Assembly (NCBI GenBank): GCA_016787375.1 | Contig: JAEUUM010000066.1 | Coordinates: forward strand, 1 to 5,857 | Length of the DNA: 5,857 nt | From: Saprospiraceae bacterium | Lineage (GTDB): Bacteria; Bacteroidota; Bacteroidia; Chitinophagales; Saprospiraceae | Direction of reading: 5' to 3' | In this document: one piece after another, positions 1 through 5,857 of the stretch | How the letters are laid out: the number at the start of each line of letters is the position of its first letter | Numbering within the stretch: position 1 is the stretch's first letter | Notes under the pieces: generated by a model | What the model saw: only the letters and a program-made list of their open reading frames with translations | The model's database searches: none | What the model was told of the DNA's origin: nothing | Made by a program: the position numbers and the translations under genes

Positions 1-141
1 TATTGTTACGAAAACCATGCTAATAGCTATCTGACTAAACCTGTTGACCTCGATGTATTTTTTGAGATGATTCGGGATGTCTACAACTTTTGGTGCAAAA
101 CCGTTACTTTACCCACAATTAATAATATGATTACCAAGTAA
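1..141 (+). CDS. Rcp1-like single-domain response regulator, C-terminal part only
   Basis: This is the 3' end of a gene cut by the left edge; frame 1 is open from base 1 to the TAA at 139-141 (46 codons). The visible residues match the end of a CheY-like receiver: a helix with a conserved Ala, then YLTKPVD, where the Lys is the invariant receiver lysine, then a last helix ending in the aromatic pair FW and a short LP-containing tail. The KPVD, FW and LP pattern is typical of the small phytochrome-associated regulators related to cyanobacterial Rcp1, which are about 140-150 residues long, so roughly 100 residues should lie upstream. Such proteins have no DNA-binding domain and pass phosphate by protein contact. 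It lies six bases before the next gene and is surely co-transcribed with it. The phospho-acceptor Asp is outside the window, so activity cannot be judged. Confidence 0.85.
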   Translation, partial: YCYENHANSYLTKPVDLDVFFEMIRDVYNFWCKTVTLPTINNMITK

Positions 142-147
142 AGTTCT

Positions 148-2079
148 ATGCAGCAGAAGATAAACATATTGCTAGTTGAGGATAATAAATCTGATCAAAG
201 AATTATTTCAAGTTTACTTGAAGAAGCTGGTTTTAGGTACAATTTATTAAAAGCTGATACTCTGATCGATGGAATAGAATTTATTATTAACAACACGATC
301 GACGTGATATTGCTGGATTTAGGTCTACCTGATAGTGTTGGATATAAGACACTACAAAAAATTATAGAAAAGAATAATTTAATTCCGGTAATTGTTTTAA
401 CCGGAACCCAGAATTCTATAGTTGAATCCTTAGCAATCAAGGCAGGTGCACAGGAATATTTAACCAAAGATAAGCTCACAAATGCACTATTGTTCAAAAC
501 CATTCAAAATGCAATCTTACGCAACAATTTGTTAAAGAAGCAAGTTTCAACCATTGAAGAACTGAGTACCAAAGTCAGAAACCAGGCAGAGGCTTTATCT
601 ATCGCAGATATTGCTTATTGGTCTATGGATTTGGTAAACTATCAAATGAAATGGTCCAGAGAAATTTATCAAATATTCAATTTCCAGAATGATAGCTTGA
701 TTCCAACCTTATCACTCTATATGGATTATGTGCACAATGAGGATAAAGAAATGGTAAGTGTTTGGTTTAATTGCCTTTCAACAGCTGTCTCCAAAAAGCA
801 ATTGACTCATCGTTTGGTTGTAGGCAACAATATTATAACGGTAAAATTAAACGCACGCTTCAGTTTTGAAGATAATACTAAACCTCTCAAGATTGTTGGT
901 ACAATACAACACTCGTATGGAGAATATGAAGCAATTAAGCAAGAAGACAAGATTGATTTGGGTACAAATCAAATTATCAAGGAGTTTATTCAGTCAGTTG
1001 TATTTGACATAAAAACTCCTATAAATTCGGTTCAACATTTTGGGTATATCATTGGTCAAAGCAGATTAGATGAAAATCAAAAAGAGCTTTTCGAACAATT
1101 ACAATCTTCGGTAGACGAGCTTTCCAACACTGCCCACCGATTGAATGGAATGCTTATCTTAACTGACAAAAAAAGTCATAAAAACACGTCAATCTTACCA
1201 CTAAAATCCCTTTTAAAGACTGCAGAACAGTATTTATCATTGGAGATTCCTGAGAAAAATGTCAAAACTGAAATGTTGATGAACAGTCAGATTGAATACA
1301 ATCCAGACTTATTCACTATTTTGCTTCAAACTATAAAGGCAATGGTCACATTGCCTGACTCAAAAATACCAAAGCGTATAAAATCAAATTTTAAGCAATC
1401 GCAAAATAATTTCAGGTTGTCCTTGATTATTGATCTAAAAGATTTCAGCAAAAGCCTGGTTCAAGAATTAGATGTTGCGCTAAAATCCCCTACTCATATT
1501 TCATTGGTAACCCTGATAAATGAGCGCTTTCATTCTATTGCGGATATGTTGTCAATCATACAAAGTGCGTTACAACAAATGAATGGGTCAATCTCCTTAA
1601 CCAAGTCACAAGCTTCACCGACCTTGGAAATGAACATTAACTTCAAATCAGTTCAAGAAAGTGCAAATAATTCATCAAAAGAGAATTTAAATCTTGACAA
1701 CTTGAAAGTTTTACTAGTAGATGACCATTTTCTGAATAGACTTTCAACCAAAAAAACACTCCAAAATCAGTTTAAAAATTTTGTATTTTTTGAAGCAGAG
1801 AATGGCTGGATTGCATTAAATGCGTCCAAAAAAGAAAAATTTGACATAATACTAATGGATTTACAAATGCCTGTAATGGATGGCATCGAATCGACCAAGC
1901 AAATAAAAAAACTTTACAATCCGATCATCATTGGTATGTCGGCGGGTGAAATCCCAAACCAAGAAAAAATTCTGGCAGATGCGGGTTTTACAGATTTCAT
2001 TATCAAACCTTTCAAGCCTGAAGATCTGATTGAGAAAATTATCAAACATTCAACCAGGTTACTAAGCTATTCCGTATAA
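148..2079 (+). CDS. Hybrid two-receiver protein with PAS and degenerate histidine-kinase core
   Basis: A cytosolic signalling protein of 643 residues with no membrane segment. Domains in order are as follows. Receiver 1 (about 5-125) has acidic pair E11/D12, acceptor D57, T85 and K107. A linker helix (126-150) leads to a PAS fold of the PAS_3 kind (about 150-255; GxW-like AYWSMD, later YVHNED). A DHp-like helical pair (about 272-338) and a CA-like domain (about 348-500) follow. Receiver 2 (about 518-635) has D525/D526, acceptor D571 in LMDLQMP, S598 and K620 before PF. The H-box reads FDIKTPIN, so Phe286 replaces the phosphorylated His. The N box has no Asn, and the G1 and G2 glycines are gone, so ATP binding is unlikely. 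Both receivers look intact. I infer a pseudokinase scaffold or phosphorelay adaptor, perhaps served by the regulator just upstream and an off-window kinase. ATG at 148 puts the first beta strand right at the N-terminus; no clear ribosome binding site is seen. Confidence 0.9.
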   Translation: MQQKINILLVEDNKSDQRIISSLLEEAGFRYNLLKADTLIDGIEFIINNTIDVILLDLGLPDSVGYKTLQKIIEKNNLIPVIVLTGTQNSIVESLAIKAGAQEYLTKDKLTNALLFKTIQNAILRNNLLKKQVSTIEELSTKVRNQAEALSIADIAYWSMDLVNYQMKWSREIYQIFNFQNDSLIPTLSLYMDYVHNEDKEMVSVWFNCLSTAVSKKQLTHRLVVGNNIITVKLNARFSFEDNTKPLKIVGTIQHSYGEYEAIKQEDKIDLGTNQIIKEFIQSVVFDIKTPINSVQHFGYIIGQSRLDENQKELFEQLQSSVDELSNTAHRLNGMLILTDKKSHKNTSILPLKSLLKTAEQYLSLEIPEKNVKTEMLMNSQIEYNPDLFTILLQTIKAMVTLPDSKIPKRIKSNFKQSQNNFRLSLIIDLKDFSKSLVQELDVALKSPTHISLVTLINERFHSIADMLSIIQSALQQMNGSISLTKSQASPTLEMNINFKSVQESANNSSKENLNLDNLKVLLVDDHFLNRLSTKKTLQNQFKNFVFFEAENGWIALNASKKEKFDIILMDLQMPVMDGIESTKQIKKLYNPIIIGMSAGEIPNQEKILADAGFTDFIIKPFKPEDLIEKIIKHSTRLLSYSV

Positions 2080-2096
2080 ATTTTGTTTGTTGTGCA

Positions 2097-2104
2097 TATC
2101 TTTG
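2097..2104 (+). promoter_or_regulatory. Possible -7 promoter element before the amidohydrolase gene
   Basis: TATCTTTG fits the Bacteroidota -7 consensus TAnnTTTG exactly and lies 17 bases before the start codon. No TTTG is found at the proper distance of about 19 bases upstream, so the -33 half is missing. Transcription starting from it would leave a leader of only about ten bases. The element overlaps the left arm of the inverted repeat at 2103-2139. In AT-rich DNA this octamer also arises by chance, and the gene may simply be read through from the signalling gene that ends 41 bases upstream. Confidence 0.25.
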
Positions 2105-2139
2105 ATCAAAACTAATTTTCATGAGTAAAGTTTTGATCA
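2103..2139. repeat. 11-bp perfect inverted repeat centred on the amidohydrolase start codon
   Basis: TGATCAAAACT (2103-2113) and AGTTTTGATCA (2129-2139) are exact reverse complements separated by 15 bases. The ATG at 2121-2123 lies in the loop. In RNA this would form a hairpin presenting the start codon in the loop; in DNA it is a dyad that could bind a dimeric protein over the start site and the -7-like element. The symmetry is read directly from the sequence; any regulatory role is inferred. It is not followed by a T-run, so it does not look like an intrinsic terminator. Confidence 0.6.
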
Positions 2140-3818
2140 CTATACTGTCTTTTTGTTCGTTGTTTTTGATCGCTCAATCGCCGGATTTAATCTTATACAA
2201 CGGTAAAGTTTTTACAGCGGAAAGTGCTGATAAGAATATAACTGCAATTGCGATACAAAATGGAAAAATATTAAGAATTGGCTCAGACACCATATTAAAA
2301 CTACAAGGGCCTAAATCAAAATTGATTGATTTGGGTGGGAAATTCTGTATGCCCGGCTTAATTGAGGGGCATGGTCACATGGAGGGACTGGGAGAGAGTT
2401 TGACTTCAATTAACTTATTAGGAATAAAAACATGGCAGGATGCCATAAGTTCTGTAAATGCAAAAATTCCAAGTCTTGGTACAGGAGAATGGCTGGAAGG
2501 TCGCGGCTGGCATCAGGAAAAATGGGACAAGTTACCTGAATTGAACTATGGCGGATATCCAGTCCATAACGAAATCAGTAAAGTTTCACCAAATAATCCA
2601 GTATTGCTTTATCATGCGAGTGGGCATGCATTACTAGCAAATGCAAAAGCCATGGAATTGGCAAAAATCGATCGAAAGACACAAGATCCGCCGGGAGGAA
2701 AAATAATTAAGGACCAAAATGGAGAACCCACTGGGATATTTGAAGAAAATGCCATGGAACTTTTTTCTTCCGTCCTTTTAAAAGAGAGTGCGAAACAGAA
2801 TGATGATACCAGGTACAAAATGTGGCAGAAACGTATTGAAGTTGCACAAGATGCTTGTTTAAAAACAGGAATTACCAGCTTTCATGATGCCGGTGTTTCG
2901 GTTTCAAAGTTATCAAATTACAAAACATTGGCTGATAATGACGGACTTAAAATAAGAATGTGGGTTATGATTTACGATACTTTAAACAAGATCAGATCTA
3001 TTTCAAACCGACTTCCAATTATTGGCTATCATGAAAATTTCCTAACCATAAGGGCAATTAAACAATATATTGATGGTGCATTGGGCTCTTACGGCGCTTG
3101 GTTGTTAAAGCCATATACAGATAAAGCAGGATTTAAGGGTCAAAATGTTCTTAATCTCTATTCACTCAAAGAATTTGCAGACTTTGCATTTAGTAAAAAT
3201 TTACAATTGTGTGTCCATGCAATTGGAGATAAAGGAAATCAGGAAGTGCTGAATTTGTATGAATCGGTTTTCAGGAGAGATCCAAAAAATACAGACCATA
3301 GATGGAGAATCGAGCATGCTCAGCATGTCAGCACCAAAGACATACCCAGATTTGGTAAACTTGGAGTAATTGCTTCAATGCAAGCCATACATTGTACTTC
3401 TGATGCTCCGTTTGTTGCAAAACGTCTTGGCGATGCCAGAGCTAAAAGTGGCTCTTATGCCTGGAGATCATTGCTAGATAGTGGAGCAAAACTTGCCAAT
3501 GGAACAGATACACCCGTCGAAAAAATAAATCCATTTGAGTGCATATATGCTGCTGTTACAAGAAAAAGAATTGACAATGGAATGGAGTTTTATTCTGAGC
3601 AAAAAATGACACGCGAAGAATCTCTTCTTAGTTATACATTGTGGAATGCATATGCCGGATTTGAAGAAGATATAAAAGGCTCAATCAAACCTGGTAAACT
3701 TGCAGATATTATCGTCACAGATACTGATTTGCTAAATTGCGATGAAGAGAAAATTCCCCAAACAAAAGTGTTGATGACCATACTCGACGGAAAAATCGTG
3801 TACCAGCAAAATAATTAA
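2121..3818 (+). CDS. Exported metal-dependent amidohydrolase, YtcJ/AepA-like
   Basis: A 565-residue enzyme of the amidohydrolase superfamily, Amidohydro_3 branch, which hydrolyses C-N or related bonds with one or two divalent metals; the substrate cannot be told from sequence. The N-terminus is a signal peptide: basic MSK, a hydrophobic stretch 4-18, and a likely cut after A18 or S20. It is not a lipoprotein, because Phe precedes C12. The mature enzyme therefore should be periplasmic. A beta-sandwich part (about 21-75 and 521-560) flanks the barrel. Predicted metal or catalytic residues are H84 and H86 (GHGH after PGLIE), K314 (RAIKQYIDGALGS, possible carboxylated Lys), H366 (VHAIGD), H399 (RIEHAQ) and D463 (NGTDTP). 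The length is normal for the group and nothing is missing. Related proteins include N-substituted formamide deformylase and proteins annotated as AepA, but similarity to these does not set the function. The signal peptide supports the ATG at 2121. Confidence 0.92.
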   Translation: MSKVLITILSFCSLFLIAQSPDLILYNGKVFTAESADKNITAIAIQNGKILRIGSDTILKLQGPKSKLIDLGGKFCMPGLIEGHGHMEGLGESLTSINLLGIKTWQDAISSVNAKIPSLGTGEWLEGRGWHQEKWDKLPELNYGGYPVHNEISKVSPNNPVLLYHASGHALLANAKAMELAKIDRKTQDPPGGKIIKDQNGEPTGIFEENAMELFSSVLLKESAKQNDDTRYKMWQKRIEVAQDACLKTGITSFHDAGVSVSKLSNYKTLADNDGLKIRMWVMIYDTLNKIRSISNRLPIIGYHENFLTIRAIKQYIDGALGSYGAWLLKPYTDKAGFKGQNVLNLYSLKEFADFAFSKNLQLCVHAIGDKGNQEVLNLYESVFRRDPKNTDHRWRIEHAQHVSTKDIPRFGKLGVIASMQAIHCTSDAPFVAKRLGDARAKSGSYAWRSLLDSGAKLANGTDTPVEKINPFECIYAAVTRKRIDNGMEFYSEQKMTREESLLSYTLWNAYAGFEEDIKGSIKPGKLADIIVTDTDLLNCDEEKIPQTKVLMTILDGKIVYQQNN

Positions 3819-3857
3819 ATGTTAAGATTTAATAATTCTGAACTTAAACATTAAGTT
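3818..3857. repeat. Competing inverted repeats in the spacer after the amidohydrolase gene
   Basis: AACTTAA (3841-3847) and TTAAGTT (3851-3857) form a perfect 7-bp stem with a 3-base loop. The same middle segment, CTTAAACATT (3843-3852), is also nearly complementary to AATGTTAAG (3818-3826), with one extra base. The two hairpins share bases and so exclude each other. The stems are almost pure A/T, and the bases after them (TGTCGTCATAATTTT) hold only a poor T-run, so a terminator role is weak. A TAnnTTTG match (TAAGTTTG, 3852-3859) overlaps the right arm and could be a -7 element for the next gene, but no -33 partner is visible. Confidence 0.35.
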
Positions 3858-3875
3858 TGTCGTCATAATTTTAAA

Positions 3876-4280
3876 ATGTATATCATGATGTTAAGGATTT
3901 TATTTTCAATGATGATGTTATCGTCCATCTGTGCAAAAGCTGAGGTTGCAGACCCGGTTTGGGATGCTGTTTCAGAAGCATTCAGACAAGCGAATATTAG
4001 AGGAATTTCTTCTTATTTTGGCAGCATGGTTGACATAACAATCTTAGATTCTGAAAATACACAATCTAAATCTCAGGCCTTAGCAGCTTTGGAAAGTTTT
4101 TTATCAAAAAACAAACCGAAAAGTTTTACCCAAGTCCATCAAGGCACATCTAAAGGAAAGGATTCATATTATTGTATCGGTGAACTTGAAACTCAAAATG
4201 GTAAATTTAGGGTTTATGTGTATTTCAAGACGAATGCCTCTACCACGCAAATACAAGAAATTCGAATAGATAAGATATAA
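3876..4280 (+). CDS. Small secreted DUF4783 family protein
   Basis: A protein of up to 134 residues with a signal peptide (hydrophobic 6-19, AKA at 20-22, likely cut after A22), leaving about 112 residues in the periplasm. The mature part fits the DUF4783 family of Bacteroidota, which is thought to have an NTF2-like cone fold. It shows an opening helix with VSEAFRQAN, then the YFGSMVDITI strand, a helix around 66-78 ending in FLSKNKP, SFTQVHQG at 83-90, Tyr98/Tyr99 before the IGEL strand (101-104), FRVYVYFK (111-118) and a final IQEIRI strand. The family has no known reaction, and no catalytic site can be named. The true start may be any of three Met codons at 3876, 3885 or 3888; the last two give a more standard signal peptide. 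It stands 57 bases after the amidohydrolase and 146 before mlaE, so it may be a single-gene unit. The family call is from pattern memory. Confidence 0.8.
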   Translation: MYIMMLRILFSMMMLSSICAKAEVADPVWDAVSEAFRQANIRGISSYFGSMVDITILDSENTQSKSQALAALESFLSKNKPKSFTQVHQGTSKGKDSYYCIGELETQNGKFRVYVYFKTNASTTQIQEIRIDKI

Positions 4281-4373
4281 ATATTGTGATTTCTTGCAAA
4301 ACTTAGCGTATGTAAAACCCACATAAATATCTGTTCTTCCAATATCCAGACTTTAATCTCCCACGTTAATAAT

Positions 4374-4404
4374 TTTGATGTTATTCAAATAAATCATAAC
4401 TTTA
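4374..4404 (+). promoter_or_regulatory. Predicted Bacteroidota-type promoter for the mla operon
   Basis: The -33 element TTTG lies at 4374-4377, followed by a 19-base spacer, then TAACTTTA at 4397-4404, which matches the -7 consensus TAnnTTTG except for the last base. The expected start of transcription is near 4409-4411, which gives a leader of about 16-18 bases before the TTG start of mlaE. The rest of the 146-base spacer (4281-4426) shows no gene and no convincing terminator; the only other structure is a 5-bp TATGT/ACATA pair around 4309-4325. Confidence 0.5.
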
Positions 4405-4426
4405 GATGCATTAAAATATTGTACAG

Positions 4427-5197
4427 TTGAAGTTACCGGAAAATTGGAAAGCTATATTAGATGAGACGGGAAATATTGGAAGATTCACCGGGACTTTCTT
4501 CGTGCAAGTTTTTAAAGCCAGATTTGAACTCACCGAATTCCTAAGACAATGTTTTATAATTGGATACCAGTCACTTGGATTGGTAGGGCTCACCGGTTTC
4601 ATCATGGGCTTGGTGTTAACACTTCAGGTTAGGCCAATTATGCTTGAGTATGGAGTTGAGGCCAAAATTCCAGCGATGGTTGCATTGTCTATTATCAGGG
4701 AAATAGGTCCAATGATAACAGCACTTATATTTTCAGGAAAAATTGGATCAAGTATTGGTGCTGAGCTTGGTAGCATGAAAGTAACCGAACAAATAGATGC
4801 TATGGATGTTTCGGGGACCAACCCCTATAAATATTTGGTCGTTACCAGGGTTCTTGCCTGTACTTTGATGCTGCCCGTGTTGGTACTTTTATCGGATGCC
4901 ATCGGATTGTACGGGTCTTTTGTTGGAATTAACATACATGGTTCTACCAGTTTCCAGCTATTTTACAAACAAGTATTTGATGCATTATTGTTTGCAGATG
5001 TTATACCGGCATTTTTGAAAACTTTTGTTTTTGGCTTTGCAATTGGACTCATTGGTTGCTTCAAAGGATTTTATTCATCCAAAGGAACAGAGGGAGTGGG
5101 AAAATCTGCAAACTCCGCAGTTGTTTTGAGTTCGGTCATAGTATTCATATTGGACTTAATTGCAGTACAAATAACAGATTTACTGAACCTCAATTAA
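4427..5197 (+). CDS. mlaE: MlaE-type ABC permease of a phospholipid/lipid transporter
   Basis: The inner-membrane permease of a Mla (MCE) system, which moves phospholipids between the inner and outer membranes and keeps the outer leaflet asymmetric. Its 256 residues match the usual MlaE length. Hydrophobic segments lie near 42-65, 82-103, 140-165, 194-213 and 230-250. Family hallmarks are REIGPMITAL (91-100), GKIGSSIGAELGSMKVTEQIDAM (about 104-126), and the C-terminal GLIGC and EGVGKSAN. Lys105 stands where most relatives have Arg (AGRxGS), a mild change. No ATG or GTG is available: an in-frame TAA is at 4412-4414, and the first standard starter after it is TTG at 4427, so TTG is the likely start. 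A good promoter ends 22 bases upstream. mlaF follows after 12 bases, in the same reading frame, so the two are one transcription unit. Confidence 0.93.
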   Translation: MKLPENWKAILDETGNIGRFTGTFFVQVFKARFELTEFLRQCFIIGYQSLGLVGLTGFIMGLVLTLQVRPIMLEYGVEAKIPAMVALSIIREIGPMITALIFSGKIGSSIGAELGSMKVTEQIDAMDVSGTNPYKYLVVTRVLACTLMLPVLVLLSDAIGLYGSFVGINIHGSTSFQLFYKQVFDALLFADVIPAFLKTFVFGFAIGLIGCFKGFYSSKGTEGVGKSANSAVVLSSVIVFILDLIAVQITDLLNLN

Positions 5198-5209
5198 TAT
5201 TTATTCATC

Positions 5210-5857
5210 TTGAAGGATACAGATAAAAATAAAAAGGTAATTCTCGAGGTTAAAAATCTTTACAAGAAATTTGGATCAAATGAGGTATTAAAGGATTTCA
5301 ACTTAACCCTGCACGAAGGAGAAAATATAGTTGTTTTGGGAAAGTCCGGCTCAGGAAAATCTGTTTTAATAAAATGCATCATTGGCTTGTTGATTCCGGA
5401 AAAAGGGGAAATATGTGCATTCGGTGACCAGAACATTTCCGAACTTAACCAGGAGGAGTTGGATATTCTACGCTCAAAAATTGGATTTTTATTCCAAAGC
5501 AATGCTTTATATGATTCAATGACAGTTCGTGAAAACTTATTATTCCCAATGAGAAGGCATTGGTTGGACAAAAGTGAAGCAAACGAAGATGAACTTATCA
5601 TGGAGGCACTGGCAAATGTAGGCCTGGAACACACCGTGGATATGATGCCAATTGAATTATCAGGCGGAATGCGCAAACGTATTGCTCTGGCCAGAACTTT
5701 AATCTTAAAACCAAGTATAATGCTTTATGACGAACCAACAACTGGTCTGGATCCGATTACTTCAAGAGAAATCAGTCATCTAATGGTTGAATTACAACTT
5801 AAATACAAAACTTCTTCACTTATAATAACACATGATTTGAGTTGTGTTAAAATCACA
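5210..5857 (+). CDS. mlaF: MlaF-type ABC ATPase, 3' end beyond the window
   Basis: The cytoplasmic ATPase that powers the MlaE permease. The 216 visible codons run open to the right edge; relatives have about 245-270 residues, so roughly 30-55 are missing. All nucleotide-binding motifs are present: Walker A GKSGSGKS (44-51), Q-loop Q96 in FLFQSN, signature LSGGM (150-154) followed by RKR as in the Mla group, Walker B IMLYDE (170-175; D174, catalytic E175), D-loop GLDP (179-182) and switch H208. The ATPase therefore looks active. The start is taken as TTG at 5210, since only TAT, TTA, TTC and ATC codons separate it from the mlaE stop at 5195-5197 and no ATG occurs before Walker A. The early residues after it (acidic/Lys-rich, then VILEVKNLYKKFG) form the normal N-terminal strand. 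The substrate-binding MCE protein MlaD is expected next, off the window. Confidence 0.93.
   Translation, partial: MKDTDKNKKVILEVKNLYKKFGSNEVLKDFNLTLHEGENIVVLGKSGSGKSVLIKCIIGLLIPEKGEICAFGDQNISELNQEELDILRSKIGFLFQSNALYDSMTVRENLLFPMRRHWLDKSEANEDELIMEALANVGLEHTVDMMPIELSGGMRKRIALARTLILKPSIMLYDEPTTGLDPITSREISHLMVELQLKYKTSSLIITHDLSCVKIT

Noticed and set aside
195..503. Open frame of 102 codons on the minus strand
   Set aside because: It lies wholly inside the receiver-1 coding region on the other strand, has no family resemblance and no upstream signals; it is a shadow of the real gene.
4370..4377. TAATTTTG read as the main -7 element of the mla promoter
   Set aside because: No TTTG or TTG lies about 19 bases upstream; the same TTTG works better as the -33 element of the TAACTTTA promoter.
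4281..4426. Terminator, small RNA or tRNA in the spacer before mlaE
   Set aside because: Only a 5-bp TATGT/ACATA pair is present, with no T-run, no GC-rich stem and no cloverleaf; nothing beyond the promoter can be supported.
5195..5212. Possible mlaE-mlaF fusion by stop-codon readthrough, since both are in one frame
   Set aside because: A single normal TAA separates them, a TTG start follows at once, and the two proteins are complete and separate in relatives; the shared frame is a one-in-three coincidence.
5260..5676. Open frame of 138 codons on the minus strand
   Set aside because: It is antisense to the ATPase motifs of mlaF, which are unmistakable on the + strand; the low-complexity Ser/Phe-rich translation is what antisense of this gene would give.
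1..5857. Mobile element, CRISPR array, phage or defence system
   Set aside because: No transposase, integrase, direct-repeat array or toxin-like gene is seen, and composition looks even across the window.

Overview
The window is AT-rich and every recognisable gene lies on the + strand. It looks like chromosomal DNA of a Bacteroidota bacterium. The reasons are a DUF4783-type secreted protein, start sites with no clear Shine-Dalgarno sequence, promoter-like elements of the Bacteroidota sigma type (TTTG, about 19 bases, then TAnnTTTG), and the gene order mlaE then mlaF. The finer lineage is not fixed by the sequence; a Saprospiraceae or Chitinophaga-like origin is only a guess.

Region 1 (1-2079) is signalling. 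It holds the last 46 residues of a small single-domain response regulator of the cyanobacterial Rcp1 type. Six bases later comes a 643-residue protein built as receiver, PAS, histidine-kinase-like core, receiver. Both receiver domains keep all their phosphorylation residues. The kinase core does not: Phe286 sits where the phospho-accepting His should be, and the N, G1 and G2 boxes that bind ATP are unrecognisable. The protein is best read as a pseudokinase with two working receivers, probably fed by a kinase outside the window.

Region 2 (2080-3818) is an exported amidohydrolase of the YtcJ/AepA-like group with a full set of predicted metal-binding residues. Its start codon sits in the loop of an 11-bp perfect inverted repeat that also overlaps a promoter-like -7 element.

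Region 3 (3819-4280) is a short AT-rich spacer with competing inverted repeats, followed by a small secreted DUF4783 protein of unknown function.

Region 4 (4281-5857) is a 146-base spacer carrying the best promoter in the window, then mlaE (permease) and the first 216 codons of mlaF (ATPase) of a Mla-type phospholipid transporter. Both genes appear to start with TTG. An MCE-domain mlaD gene would be expected just past the right edge. No RNA gene, mobile element, CRISPR array or phage feature is visible. The regions look like ordinary neighbouring chromosomal genes; the unusual parts are the degenerate kinase and the inverted repeat at the amidohydrolase start.
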